Origin: Candidatus Aenigmatarchaeota archaeon
GTDB lineage: Archaea > Aenigmatarchaeota > Aenigmatarchaeia > CG10238-14 > SpSt-28
Length of the DNA: 6,468 bases
Assembly (NCBI GenBank): GCA_023256115.1
Contig: JAGDWU010000003.1
Location: 1 to 6,468, forward strand
Direction of reading: 5' to 3'
The notes under the pieces: model-generated
The model's database searches: none
What the model was told of the DNA's origin: nothing
Seen by the model: the letters and a program-made list of their open reading frames with translations, nothing else
Made by a program: the position numbers and the translations under genes
Shown here: positions 1 through 5,845 of the stretch, in pieces
Numbering within the stretch: position 1 is the first letter of the stretch
Layout: every line of letters begins with the position of its first letter

Positions 1-459
1 GTACCGTGAGGCGTGCCGTTAAGTCGGTTAACGAGCGAGACCCGTACCCCCTGTTGCTACCCAGCGTGATGAACGCTGGGGGCACTCAGGGGGGACTGCC
101 GGCGAAAGCCGGAGGAAGGTACGGGCGACGGTAAGTCCGTATGCCCCGAATGCCCGGGGCCGCACGCGCGACACAATGGGTGCTACAAAGGGATGCGACC
201 CCGAAAGGGGGAGCTGATCCCTAAAAGCACCCGTAGTTCGGATCGAGGGCTGTAACTCGCCCTCGTGAAGCTGGAATCCCTAGTAAGCGGGGGTTAGCAA
301 CCCTCGCTGAATGCGTCCCTGCCCCTTGCACACACCGCCCGTCACGCCAACCGAGTGGAGCTCCTGCGAGTCCCGAAAGGGACGAGCAGGAGCTCCGCGA
401 GGGGGGCGAAGTCGTCACAAGGTACCCGGGCGGGAACGTCCGGGTGGATCCCTTACTTA
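1..459 (+). rRNA. 16S ribosomal RNA, 3' part (5' end outside window)
   Basis: This is the 3' third of an archaeal small-subunit rRNA, cut at the left edge. Landmarks in order are AACGAGCGAGACCC near 31 (the E. coli ~1100 region), the universal TGCACACACCGCCCGTC near 327-343, the long helix 44 with a very GC-rich distal stem (GGAGCTCCTGC paired with its complement around a GAAA loop, about 358-397), the decoding-site AAGTCGT at 409-415, and helix 45 (stem CCCGGGC/GTCCGGG with a GGAA loop; the two dimethyladenosine sites are A435 and A436). From 409 to 459 it aligns to E. coli 1492-1542 without a gap, which sets the mature 3' end near 459. Two features are odd: C416 replaces the near-universal A1499, and the tail after GGATC reads CCTTACTTA instead of ACCTCCTTA. 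GC content is about 60% or more, far above the flanking genes. No 23S rRNA follows. Confidence 0.97.
451..459 (+). other. Divergent anti-Shine-Dalgarno tail of 16S rRNA
   Basis: In a gap-free alignment from helix 45 onward, this stretch corresponds to E. coli 1534-1542 (ACCUCCUUA). Here it is CCUUACUUA, with substitutions at 1534 (A to C), 1536 (C to U) and 1538 (C to A). The CCUCC core that pairs with GGAGG is gone. The preceding helix 45 and UGGAUC are intact, so the alignment is not in doubt. The exact mature end is inferred. Confidence 0.8.
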
Positions 460-476
460 CCATCCCTAGCTTTAAT

Positions 477-517
477 AATGGTGCTAAGTGCCATTTACTT
501 AGAATTTTTCATTTTTT
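477..517 (+). terminator. Hairpin plus T-runs after 16S rRNA (candidate terminator or trailer structure)
   Basis: AATGGTGC (477-484) and GTGCCATT (488-495) can fold as an 8-pair stem with two G-U pairs and a UAA loop. Runs of five T (505-509) and six T (512-517) follow. Archaeal termination relies mainly on U-rich tracts, often with aCPSF1, so the T-runs are the stronger part of the evidence. The hairpin could instead be part of 16S trailer processing. Confidence 0.45.
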
Positions 518-595
518 GCTAAATTTTAATTATTTTTAATTAAATTATTTGTATTTTATTTAACTCCTTTCCTTTAGAATAAAAAAGCAAACCCA
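518..595. other. AT-rich spacer between 16S rRNA and tRNA-Arg
   Basis: The spacer is AT-rich and has no open reading frame of note. It holds further T-runs and, at its right end, the TATA region of the tRNA gene. No tRNA-Ala, which sits in the 16S-23S spacer of many euryarchaea, is present here. Confidence 0.6.
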
Positions 596-607
596 TTAAA
601 TATATAT
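596..607 (+). promoter_or_regulatory. TATA box for tRNA-Arg
   Basis: TTAAATATATAT begins 26 bp before the first tRNA base (G622) and is the best TATA match in the spacer. Archaeal TATA boxes lie about 25 bp before the transcription start, so the transcript should begin at or within a few bases of the tRNA itself. T621-G622 provides a pyrimidine-purine start. Confidence 0.6.
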
Positions 608-621
608 CCAAATTCCATTAT

Positions 622-695
622 GGGCCTGTAGCTCAGCCCGGAAGAGCGCTGGGCTTCGGACCCAGAGGTCGTGGGTTCAAATCCCACCAGGCCCA
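622..695 (+). tRNA. tRNA-Arg (anticodon UCG)
   Basis: A complete cloverleaf can be drawn. The acceptor stem is GGGCCTG (622-628) with CAGGCCC (688-694) and discriminator A695. The D stem is GCTC/GAGC with G18G19 in the loop. The anticodon stem is CTGGG/CCCAG around the loop CTTCGGA, which puts anticodon TCG at 656-658 (codon CGA). The variable loop is five bases, and the T arm is GTGGG-TTCAAAT-CCCAC. There is no intron and no encoded CCA. All stems are strongly GC-paired, as in thermophiles. CGN codons are almost absent from the neighbouring genes, so this tRNA serves rare codons locally. The amino-acid identity follows from the anticodon. Confidence 0.96.
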
Positions 696-698
696 TTC

Positions 699-773
699 TC
701 GATAAAAAACGAACAAAAACAAAAGGATTTATAGTGTAAAAAATTACATCTTTTCTTGCTCTTTATTTATCGA
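699..773 (+). terminator. Nested inverted repeats with T-rich tract after tRNA-Arg (candidate terminator)
   Basis: TGTAA (735-739) and TTACA (744-748) can form a small hairpin, followed by the T-rich stretch 749-768. An outer perfect 8-bp inverted repeat, TCGATAAA (699-706) and TTTATCGA (766-773), encloses it. This would fit termination of the tRNA transcript. In DNA this AT-rich, short repeats of this kind can arise by chance, so the support is modest. Confidence 0.35.
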
Positions 774-810
774 AAAACCAGAAAGTATTTTTACGCAATA
801 TTAAAGCTCT

Positions 811-833
811 TTAAAATTTTGAAAATTTAAAAA
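811..833 (-). terminator. T-rich terminator of the minus-strand operon
   Basis: Directly after the stop codon of the protease gene, the minus strand reads T5, T4 and T4 runs (833-829, 825-822, 816-813). They are embedded in an AT palindrome (AAATTTT-G-AAAATTT). U-rich tracts right after a stop codon are the usual archaeal termination signal. Confidence 0.45.
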
Positions 834-1826
834 TTATAATGTTTCAATGAATTTTAGCCTTTTTGGAATTGGTGGATGAGTCGACAAAATTTCTTCAATA
901 GCCGAATATTCTTCATTTTTCACTTTTTCTATTTCTTCTCTACTTACTAAAGGATTAGCAAAGAAATTTATAAATGCATAAATGAAAAGAGTCTTAAAAC
1001 TATTTAGTTCAATTTCTTCTTTTTCTTCTTGATTGTTTTTATAGTAGTTATGAATTTTAACTAAACTACTTTGCATAGCTTCTTTTCCAATTTTTGCTCC
1101 TTCTAAATCTGCAAAATATTCTCTTAATCTACTAAATGCTAAAACTAGAATTTGTACTATGAAAGAAAAAAGAACTATTAAAAATCCCGTTATTGCCAAA
1201 TATGCTTTTTCTCTGTTTTTTATAGAATAGTAGAGTAAATTATAACCAATATAGTAAATTATACTAGGAAAAATTCCAAAAAGTAGCATTACAGCATTAT
1301 CTTTATGCATGTGATGCCCTATTTCATGTGCGACAACTGCCTTTAGTTCTTTTTCATCAAGCATTTTTTCTAAAGAATCTGCTATTGCAATATACTTTCC
1401 AAAAATGAAATTTCCAAAAGCAAACACATTAGGTAAATTAGAAGCCTTTAATGCAATTAGTTTTCCTTTATATCCTAGTTTTTCTTTAACTTCATCTACT
1501 ATTTTTTGCAATTTTTTATCTTCTTTTGCGTTAAAGAGTAATTTTATAAGTATTTGAGAAATTAAGTAAACGGCAACATTTATTAAAACAACTGACAAAA
1601 TTAAGTTAAATAGCGAAAACTTAATATTAAGGAAATAAATTACTAAAAACAAAACCAAAGAAAAAGAAGAGATAATCAAAACTGAAAGTAAAAACATTGA
1701 AAAATACAAAGAAAATCTCCCAGAAAATTTTGATGCAACTTTTGGGGCTATTGTTGAAGCTAATATAAACATGAACACATATCCCAGAATCATTGTTATT
1801 ATATATATAGGATCGAACATTAGCAT
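834..1826 (-). CDS. htpX: HtpX-like M48 family membrane zinc metalloprotease
   Basis: This is an integral-membrane zinc protease of family M48B, known for degrading damaged or misfolded membrane proteins. The 330-residue product has hydrophobic segments at about 5-27, 40-67 and 70-97, then the zinc motif HEIGHH (H167, E168, H171). A further hydrophobic stretch runs from about 178 to 232, followed by the third zinc ligand E236 in SRLREYFAD and a late STHPP motif (315-319). All of these are hallmarks of HtpX, whose usual length is about 280-320. The catalytic site should face the cytoplasm, as known for the family. It is the last gene of a three-gene operon. The first ATG (1826) overlaps the upstream gene by 7 bp. 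A second ATG at 1820 forms TAATG with the upstream stop and is an equally plausible start for coupled translation, giving 328 residues. No Shine-Dalgarno sequence is present. Confidence 0.93.
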   Translation of the reverse strand: MLMFDPIYIITMILGYVFMFILASTIAPKVASKFSGRFSLYFSMFLLSVLIISSFSLVLFLVIYFLNIKFSLFNLILSVVLINVAVYLISQILIKLLFNAKEDKKLQKIVDEVKEKLGYKGKLIALKASNLPNVFAFGNFIFGKYIAIADSLEKMLDEKELKAVVAHEIGHHMHKDNAVMLLFGIFPSIIYYIGYNLLYYSIKNREKAYLAITGFLIVLFSFIVQILVLAFSRLREYFADLEGAKIGKEAMQSSLVKIHNYYKNNQEEKEEIELNSFKTLFIYAFINFFANPLVSREEIEKVKNEEYSAIEEILSTHPPIPKRLKFIETL

Positions 1827-2374
1827 AGTTTTTTAGCACATTCTTCTTTTAAACATTTTTCAATCACACTATTTTTTATATATATTGGTTTATTTAATCT
1901 TAAAGCAATTGCTGTTCCATCACTTGGTCTACAATCCATAAGTAGAACTTTATTACCTTTTTTAAATATACATGAACCAATAAAAGCTTTAGAAGTGTCA
2001 ATATTTCTTAAATCTTCTATTTTTAGCATTAAGAATTCGATGTTAAATTCTTTTAAGGTATCAACAAACAAATCATGTGTCAAAGGTCTTTCACTTTTAG
2101 CTCTATTTAATGCTTTTAAAATAGAATTTGCCTGAGAAGAGTCTATATAACCTTCTATTTGATAGCATTTTGTATATAAAATTATTTTATAAGTATTTGG
2201 ATTTATTTCCTCTAATTCTATATTTTCAACTTCTTTATACTCAAACAAATTGAAAACTTGAGTACTATTAAATAGTTCTTCTATTTTTTCTTTTACAGGC
2301 TGAAAGTTGGAAATGCTAAGAATAAATGCAATTATCGCTAGTGTTATTGAAATAGAAACCAAAATTTTTTCCAT
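1820..2374 (-). CDS. Membrane-anchored bifunctional nuclease (BFN/DUF151) family protein
   Basis: The 184-residue protein has one N-terminal hydrophobic segment (about 3-23, anchor or uncleaved signal), a linker, and a DUF151/BFN domain over roughly 60-165. The family signatures are visible as RPLTHDL (96-102) and DCRPSDGTAIAL (147-158). BFN proteins are reported to act as nucleases on DNA and RNA in plants and bacteria; activity in archaea is assumed from the family. The tail has three cysteines at five-residue spacing (C174, C179, C184), with the last as the terminal residue, which I do not know from the family. Whether the domain faces in or out cannot be decided from the flanking charges. 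The gene begins 4 bp after the CBS-HPF stop and its stop overlaps the protease start, so the three genes are surely co-transcribed. Confidence 0.85.
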   Translation of the reverse strand: MEKILVSISITLAIIAFILSISNFQPVKEKIEELFNSTQVFNLFEYKEVENIELEEINPNTYKIILYTKCYQIEGYIDSSQANSILKALNRAKSERPLTHDLFVDTLKEFNIEFLMLKIEDLRNIDTSKAFIGSCIFKKGNKVLLMDCRPSDGTAIALRLNKPIYIKNSVIEKCLKEECAKKLC

Positions 2375-2378
2375 AATT

Positions 2379-3485
2379 TTAAAAGTTTTTAAGATATTCT
2401 ATAAGCAGCGATTTTCTTATTTCTCTTAGATTTTTTTCTTCTTCATATCCTTTTTCTTCTATAGCAAGTCTTTTTAACTTATCAAATAAAGTTTGTAAAA
2501 CATCAATAAAATTAAATCCTTCAGCAAATGCATGAATATAGCTATCTTTTATCAAACATGTTGCTCTAATAACAAAATAATTTCTTTTTTCTGAAAGTTT
2601 TTTTACATTTATTTCTAGTTCTTTACCTCCAATCTTTTTAATTTCGTTGCAAAAACTTTTAGCATACTTATTTAAAAGATTTTTTTCTAAGGAATCTAAA
2701 AATGCTAAACCACTCACATTAATTTTTATTCCTTCTAGTCTTTCTTCTATTAAAACCTTTAAAAAGTCTTTTTTAGTTATTATTCCTTCCAGGTTTTTTT
2801 CAACTAGGCAAGAAATATTATTTTCTTTCATTCTTTCAATTAACGTTCCGATTTTCTCTTTTTTATAAAATGTTATAACTGGTTTAGATGCTATCGATAT
2901 AGCTGGATTTTCGAGCAAACTATATTTTTCTCCTATCAATTCACCAATTGTTACTCTTTCTTTTGGTTTAAATATTTTTTCAATTATATCCCTTCTTGAA
3001 ATAATTGCTACTAATTTTGAATTTTCAACTAATGGTAAATGAGAAATATTATTTTCTGCAAATATTCTAATTACTTTACTTATTTTTATTTGCGGACTTG
3101 CAACTATTACTTTTTTAGTCATTATGGTATAAGCTGGAATATTTTTCAAATCAACATTTTTTTGTATATACTCTAAAATCTCATCTATGTAAAAAATTCC
3201 TAAAACTTCTTTATTTTTTACATAAGGTAAAGTGTATAAATCATTTTGATACATTATTTTTGCTATTTCGCTTATATCTTCTTTTTCTGTCTTTGCAAAT
3301 ATTTTTACAATGTTTTTAACCTTAGCATTTAAATTTTTTTCAAGAATTATATCTCTTTCCCTAATTAACCCCTTATATTCACCTTGCTTATTAACAACAA
3401 CAAGTTCTTTTACATTATTCTCTTTCATTTTATAAAAAGCATCTATTATTTTTTCATTTTCATCTATTGTTACTGCTTCTCTCAT
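2379..3485 (-). CDS. Four-CBS protein with C-terminal ribosome hibernation (HPF/RaiA-like) domain
   Basis: The 368-residue protein has four CBS repeats (about 1-50, 51-108, 117-172, 195-247), i.e. two Bateman modules of the kind that bind AMP, ATP or related nucleotides. CBS3 and CBS4 keep the S/T-x-x-D ribose-contact motif (SRRD 163-166, TKKD 237-240); CBS1 has RERD and CBS2 lacks it. Residues about 252-345 match the bacterial hibernation factor HPF/YfiA by eye: INVSGL opening, long helix, two strands, then IHAFAEG (317-323) and FDKLKRL, to be compared with IHASAEG and IDKLARQ in E. coli HPF. The strand-helix order is the beta-alpha-beta-beta-beta-alpha of that family. HPF domains sit in the 30S decoding region and silence idle ribosomes. 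I infer that nucleotide binding by the CBS part controls ribosome binding. It is the first gene of the operon and is divergent from aIF5A. Confidence 0.85.
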   Translation of the reverse strand: MREAVTIDENEKIIDAFYKMKENNVKELVVVNKQGEYKGLIRERDIILEKNLNAKVKNIVKIFAKTEKEDISEIAKIMYQNDLYTLPYVKNKEVLGIFYIDEILEYIQKNVDLKNIPAYTIMTKKVIVASPQIKISKVIRIFAENNISHLPLVENSKLVAIISRRDIIEKIFKPKERVTIGELIGEKYSLLENPAISIASKPVITFYKKEKIGTLIERMKENNISCLVEKNLEGIITKKDFLKVLIEERLEGIKINVSGLAFLDSLEKNLLNKYAKSFCNEIKKIGGKELEINVKKLSEKRNYFVIRATCLIKDSYIHAFAEGFNFIDVLQTLFDKLKRLAIEEKGYEEEKNLREIRKSLLIEYLKNF

Positions 3486-3514
3486 TATTAGCTTTTAATT
3501 ATTAAATATTAATA
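3486..3514. promoter_or_regulatory. 29-bp divergent promoter region between CBS-HPF and aIF5A genes
   Basis: Only 29 bp separate two start codons that face away from each other, with just two G or C bases. A 7-bp inverted repeat, TTATTAA-ATA-TTAATAA, covers 3499-3515 and includes the A of the aIF5A start. It could serve as a TATA element for the minus-strand gene (about 25 bp from its start) or as an operator. Any aIF5A promoter about 25 bp upstream of its ATG would lie at the first codons of the CBS-HPF gene, where no good TATA match is seen. Both mRNAs must be leaderless or nearly so. Confidence 0.5.
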
Positions 3515-3904
3515 ATGAATATAGCTAAAAAAGCATTAAAAAATTTTAAGCCAGGAGATTTGATAATAATAGATAATGTTCCTTGTAGAGTAGAAGATGT
3601 TAGAACAACAGTAAGCGGAAAGCATGGAGCAGCAAAAACAAGAATTGAAGCAATAGGTTTATTTGATAATAGAAGGAGAAGCATTATTGGCTCCAGCGAT
3701 GATGAAGCCGAAGTTCCGATGATAAAAAGAAAAAAAGCCCAAGTTTTATCTATAATTAATAACATAGCACAATTAATGGATTTAGAAACATATGAGCAAA
3801 TTGAAATAGAAATTCCAGAAGAAAAAAAAGATAAAATAAAGGAAGGAGAAGAAATTTATTATTACGAAATAATGGGAATTAAAACGCTTAAAGATTTGAA
3901 ATAA
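3515..3904 (+). CDS. Translation initiation factor 5A (aIF5A), hypusine-containing
   Basis: aIF5A binds the ribosomal E site and relieves stalling, for example at proline-rich stretches. The 129-residue length is usual for archaeal members. The N-terminal SH3-like domain (about 10-70) carries the hypusination loop SGKHGAAK with the target lysine at K36. This is followed by AQVLSI and the OB-fold start MDLETYE, typical of archaeal and eukaryotic IF5A. The start fits because about ten residues normally precede the FKPGDLIII segment. Modification needs deoxyhypusine synthase, which is not in this window. No Shine-Dalgarno precedes the ATG. The gene is divergent from the CBS-HPF operon and 67 bp upstream of aCPSF1, which has its own TATA box. 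Confidence 0.96.
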   Translation: MNIAKKALKNFKPGDLIIIDNVPCRVEDVRTTVSGKHGAAKTRIEAIGLFDNRRRSIIGSSDDEAEVPMIKRKKAQVLSIINNIAQLMDLETYEQIEIEIPEEKKDKIKEGEEIYYYEIMGIKTLKDLK

Positions 3905-3906
3905 AG

Positions 3907-3915
3907 ATATAAATA
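3907..3915 (+). promoter_or_regulatory. TATA box for aCPSF1
   Basis: ATATAAATA lies 3 bp after the aIF5A stop and is a good archaeal TATA match. It predicts a start near 3935-3941 and thus a leader of about 30-37 bases before the ATG at 3972. That leader is A-rich and has no GGAGG-like motif at the usual distance from the ATG. Confidence 0.6.
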
Positions 3916-3971
3916 CTTTTAGCATTTATTATTTATTGGTTAAGAAGAGTTTGTTATCAAAATAAAATAAA

Positions 3972-5837
3972 ATGGAGATTTTAGAAGAAATAAAAAAATT
4001 AATTCCAAATGAATATATAAAAGAAATTGGAATAGAAGGAAGCGAAATAGTTATCTATACAAATAATTTAGAATTTTTTGTTGAACCTTACAATATAATT
4101 AAGCCAGTAATAGAGCAAATTAAAAAAAGAATTGATGTAAGAATGTATAAAGATTTTTTAAAAGATGAAGAAATAACAAAAAAAGAAATATTGGAAATTA
4201 TTCCGAAAGAAGCAAATGTTAAAAATATTACATTTGAAAAAGATAGATCTATTGTATTTATTGAAGTGGAAAATCCATATTATGCAATTGGTAAAAATGC
4301 AGAAATAATAAAAGAAATTAAAAAAAGAACACATTGGAAACCTATTATAGAAAGGTCTCCAAGTCTTGAATCTCCAATTGTTCCAAATGTAAGAAGATTT
4401 TTACATAGCGAACATGAATTTAGAAAAGAATTTTTAGAAAGAGTTGGAAAAAGAATTTTTGAAATAAAAGAGAAAAAAAGAGATTATATAAGAATTGGAT
4501 TTTTAGGTGGTGCGAGAGAAGTTGGAAGAAGTTGCATATTAGTTGAAACAAATAAATCTAAAGTATTAATTGATTGCGGAATTAAACCTGGTTATTATGA
4601 TGAAAAAGGTTTTCCTATTTTAAAAATAGAAAATTTTGATTTAAATGAATTAGATGCAATAATAATTTCACATGCTCATATAGATCATATTGGTTTTGTT
4701 CCATTTCTTTATGAAATTGGTTATGATGGTCCAATTTATATGAGCGAACCAACTTTAGAATTGTTTGCTTTACTTTTAACAGATTTTTTAGATGTGATGT
4801 ATAAAAATGCAAAAAATCCAATATATTCTGCTAAAGGTATTAAAGAGGCGATAAAAAGAGCAATAACCTTAGAATATGAAGAAGTAACAGATATTACGCA
4901 AGATATTAAGCTAACTCTTTATGATGCTGGACATATTTTAGGAAGTTCTATTGTGCATTTGCACATTGGAGATGGTTTGTATAACATTGTTTATGCATTA
5001 GATCAGAAATTTGATAAAACTACACTATTAAATCCTGCGCATACACAATTTGAAAGAATCGAAACATTAATAATTGAATCAACATATGGAGCAAAAGAAG
5101 ACAAAATGCCAAAAAGAAGAGAAGCTGAAAAAGAATTAGTCGAAACAGTTAATTCTGTAATGCAAAGAAACGGAATAGTTTTAATTCCATCTTTTAGTGT
5201 TGAAAGAGCCCAAGATATTTTAGCAATTTTAAAATTAAATAATTTTCAATATCCAGTTTTTATAGATGGTATGATTTGGGATGCTACTAGCATTTTTACA
5301 GCTTATCCTGAATATATGAACAAAAAAGTACAAAAAATGATTAAAGAAGGTAATAATCCATTTGTTTCAGAAAATTTTATTAGAGTTTCTACAAGAGAAA
5401 AAAGAGAATCAATAATTTATGAAAAACCAAGCGTAATAATTTCAACAAGCGGAATGATGACTGGTGGCCCAGTAATAGAATATTTTAAGAAATTGTGTGA
5501 AGATAAAAACAATTTACTTTTATTTGTGGGTTATCAAGCAGAAAATACTTTAGGAAGAAAAATTCAAAGCGGAGCAAAGGAAATTCAATTAGAAGAAGAT
5601 GGTAAAATAAAAAATTTCAAAGTTGAAATGGAAATTAAAACGTTATATGGATTAAGTGGGCATTCAGATAGAAGACAATTGTTAGCTTATGTAAATAACT
5701 TAAGCGCAAAACCTAAAAGAATTTTTGTTGTTCATGGAGAGGAAAGAAAAACAATTTCCTTAGCCAATACATATGAAAAATTATTTGGAATTGAAAGTTA
5801 TGCACCTAGAAATTTAGACTTTTTAAGATTGCGTTAA
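3972..5837 (+). CDS. KH-domain beta-CASP ribonuclease aCPSF1 (FttA), transcription termination factor
   Basis: This is the archaeal orthologue of CPSF73, which cleaves RNA 3' ends and drives transcription termination at U-rich sites (known as aCPSF1 or FttA). The 621 residues match the family length. N-terminal KH-like domains cover about 1-140, with a GKNAEIIKEI loop at 107-116. The metallo-beta-lactamase fold starts near 174 (FLGGAREVGRS): D201, HAHIDH (234-239), H321 in GHILGS and D344 are the metal ligands. The beta-CASP insert begins near IESTYG (E369), with PSFSVERAQ (406-414), STSGMMTGGP (491-500), LSGHSD (561-566) and VHGE (587-590). All catalytic residues are present. The motif-4 context is YALDQKF, where archaeal homologues usually have a TGDFKF-like string. 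The downstream DHH gene follows after 8 bp and is probably co-transcribed. Confidence 0.96.
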   Translation: MEILEEIKKLIPNEYIKEIGIEGSEIVIYTNNLEFFVEPYNIIKPVIEQIKKRIDVRMYKDFLKDEEITKKEILEIIPKEANVKNITFEKDRSIVFIEVENPYYAIGKNAEIIKEIKKRTHWKPIIERSPSLESPIVPNVRRFLHSEHEFRKEFLERVGKRIFEIKEKKRDYIRIGFLGGAREVGRSCILVETNKSKVLIDCGIKPGYYDEKGFPILKIENFDLNELDAIIISHAHIDHIGFVPFLYEIGYDGPIYMSEPTLELFALLLTDFLDVMYKNAKNPIYSAKGIKEAIKRAITLEYEEVTDITQDIKLTLYDAGHILGSSIVHLHIGDGLYNIVYALDQKFDKTTLLNPAHTQFERIETLIIESTYGAKEDKMPKRREAEKELVETVNSVMQRNGIVLIPSFSVERAQDILAILKLNNFQYPVFIDGMIWDATSIFTAYPEYMNKKVQKMIKEGNNPFVSENFIRVSTREKRESIIYEKPSVIISTSGMMTGGPVIEYFKKLCEDKNNLLLFVGYQAENTLGRKIQSGAKEIQLEEDGKIKNFKVEMEIKTLYGLSGHSDRRQLLAYVNNLSAKPKRIFVVHGEERKTISLANTYEKLFGIESYAPRNLDFLRLR

Positions 5838-5845
5838 CTATATTT

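Noticed and set aside
357..397. Long GC-rich inverted repeat, as in a terminator or mobile-element end
   Set aside because: It is the distal part of 16S helix 44 and is explained by rRNA structure.
221..463. Minus-strand open frame of 80 codons
   Set aside because: It lies entirely antisense to conserved 16S rRNA; its frame exists only because the rRNA is GC-rich.
1627..1839. Minus-strand open frame of 70 codons
   Set aside because: It overlaps the membrane-segment part of the HtpX gene in another frame; the phenylalanine-rich, repetitive translation is a by-product of AT-rich DNA.
2647..2868. Plus-strand open frame of 73 codons
   Set aside because: It is antisense to the CBS-HPF gene, with no start signal and no recognisable domain.
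3502..3765. Minus-strand open frame of 87 codons
   Set aside because: It is antisense to the well-supported aIF5A gene and its hydrophobic translation mirrors the charged sense strand.
4615..4821. Minus-strand open frame of 68 codons
   Set aside because: It is antisense to the catalytic core of aCPSF1 and has no family resemblance.
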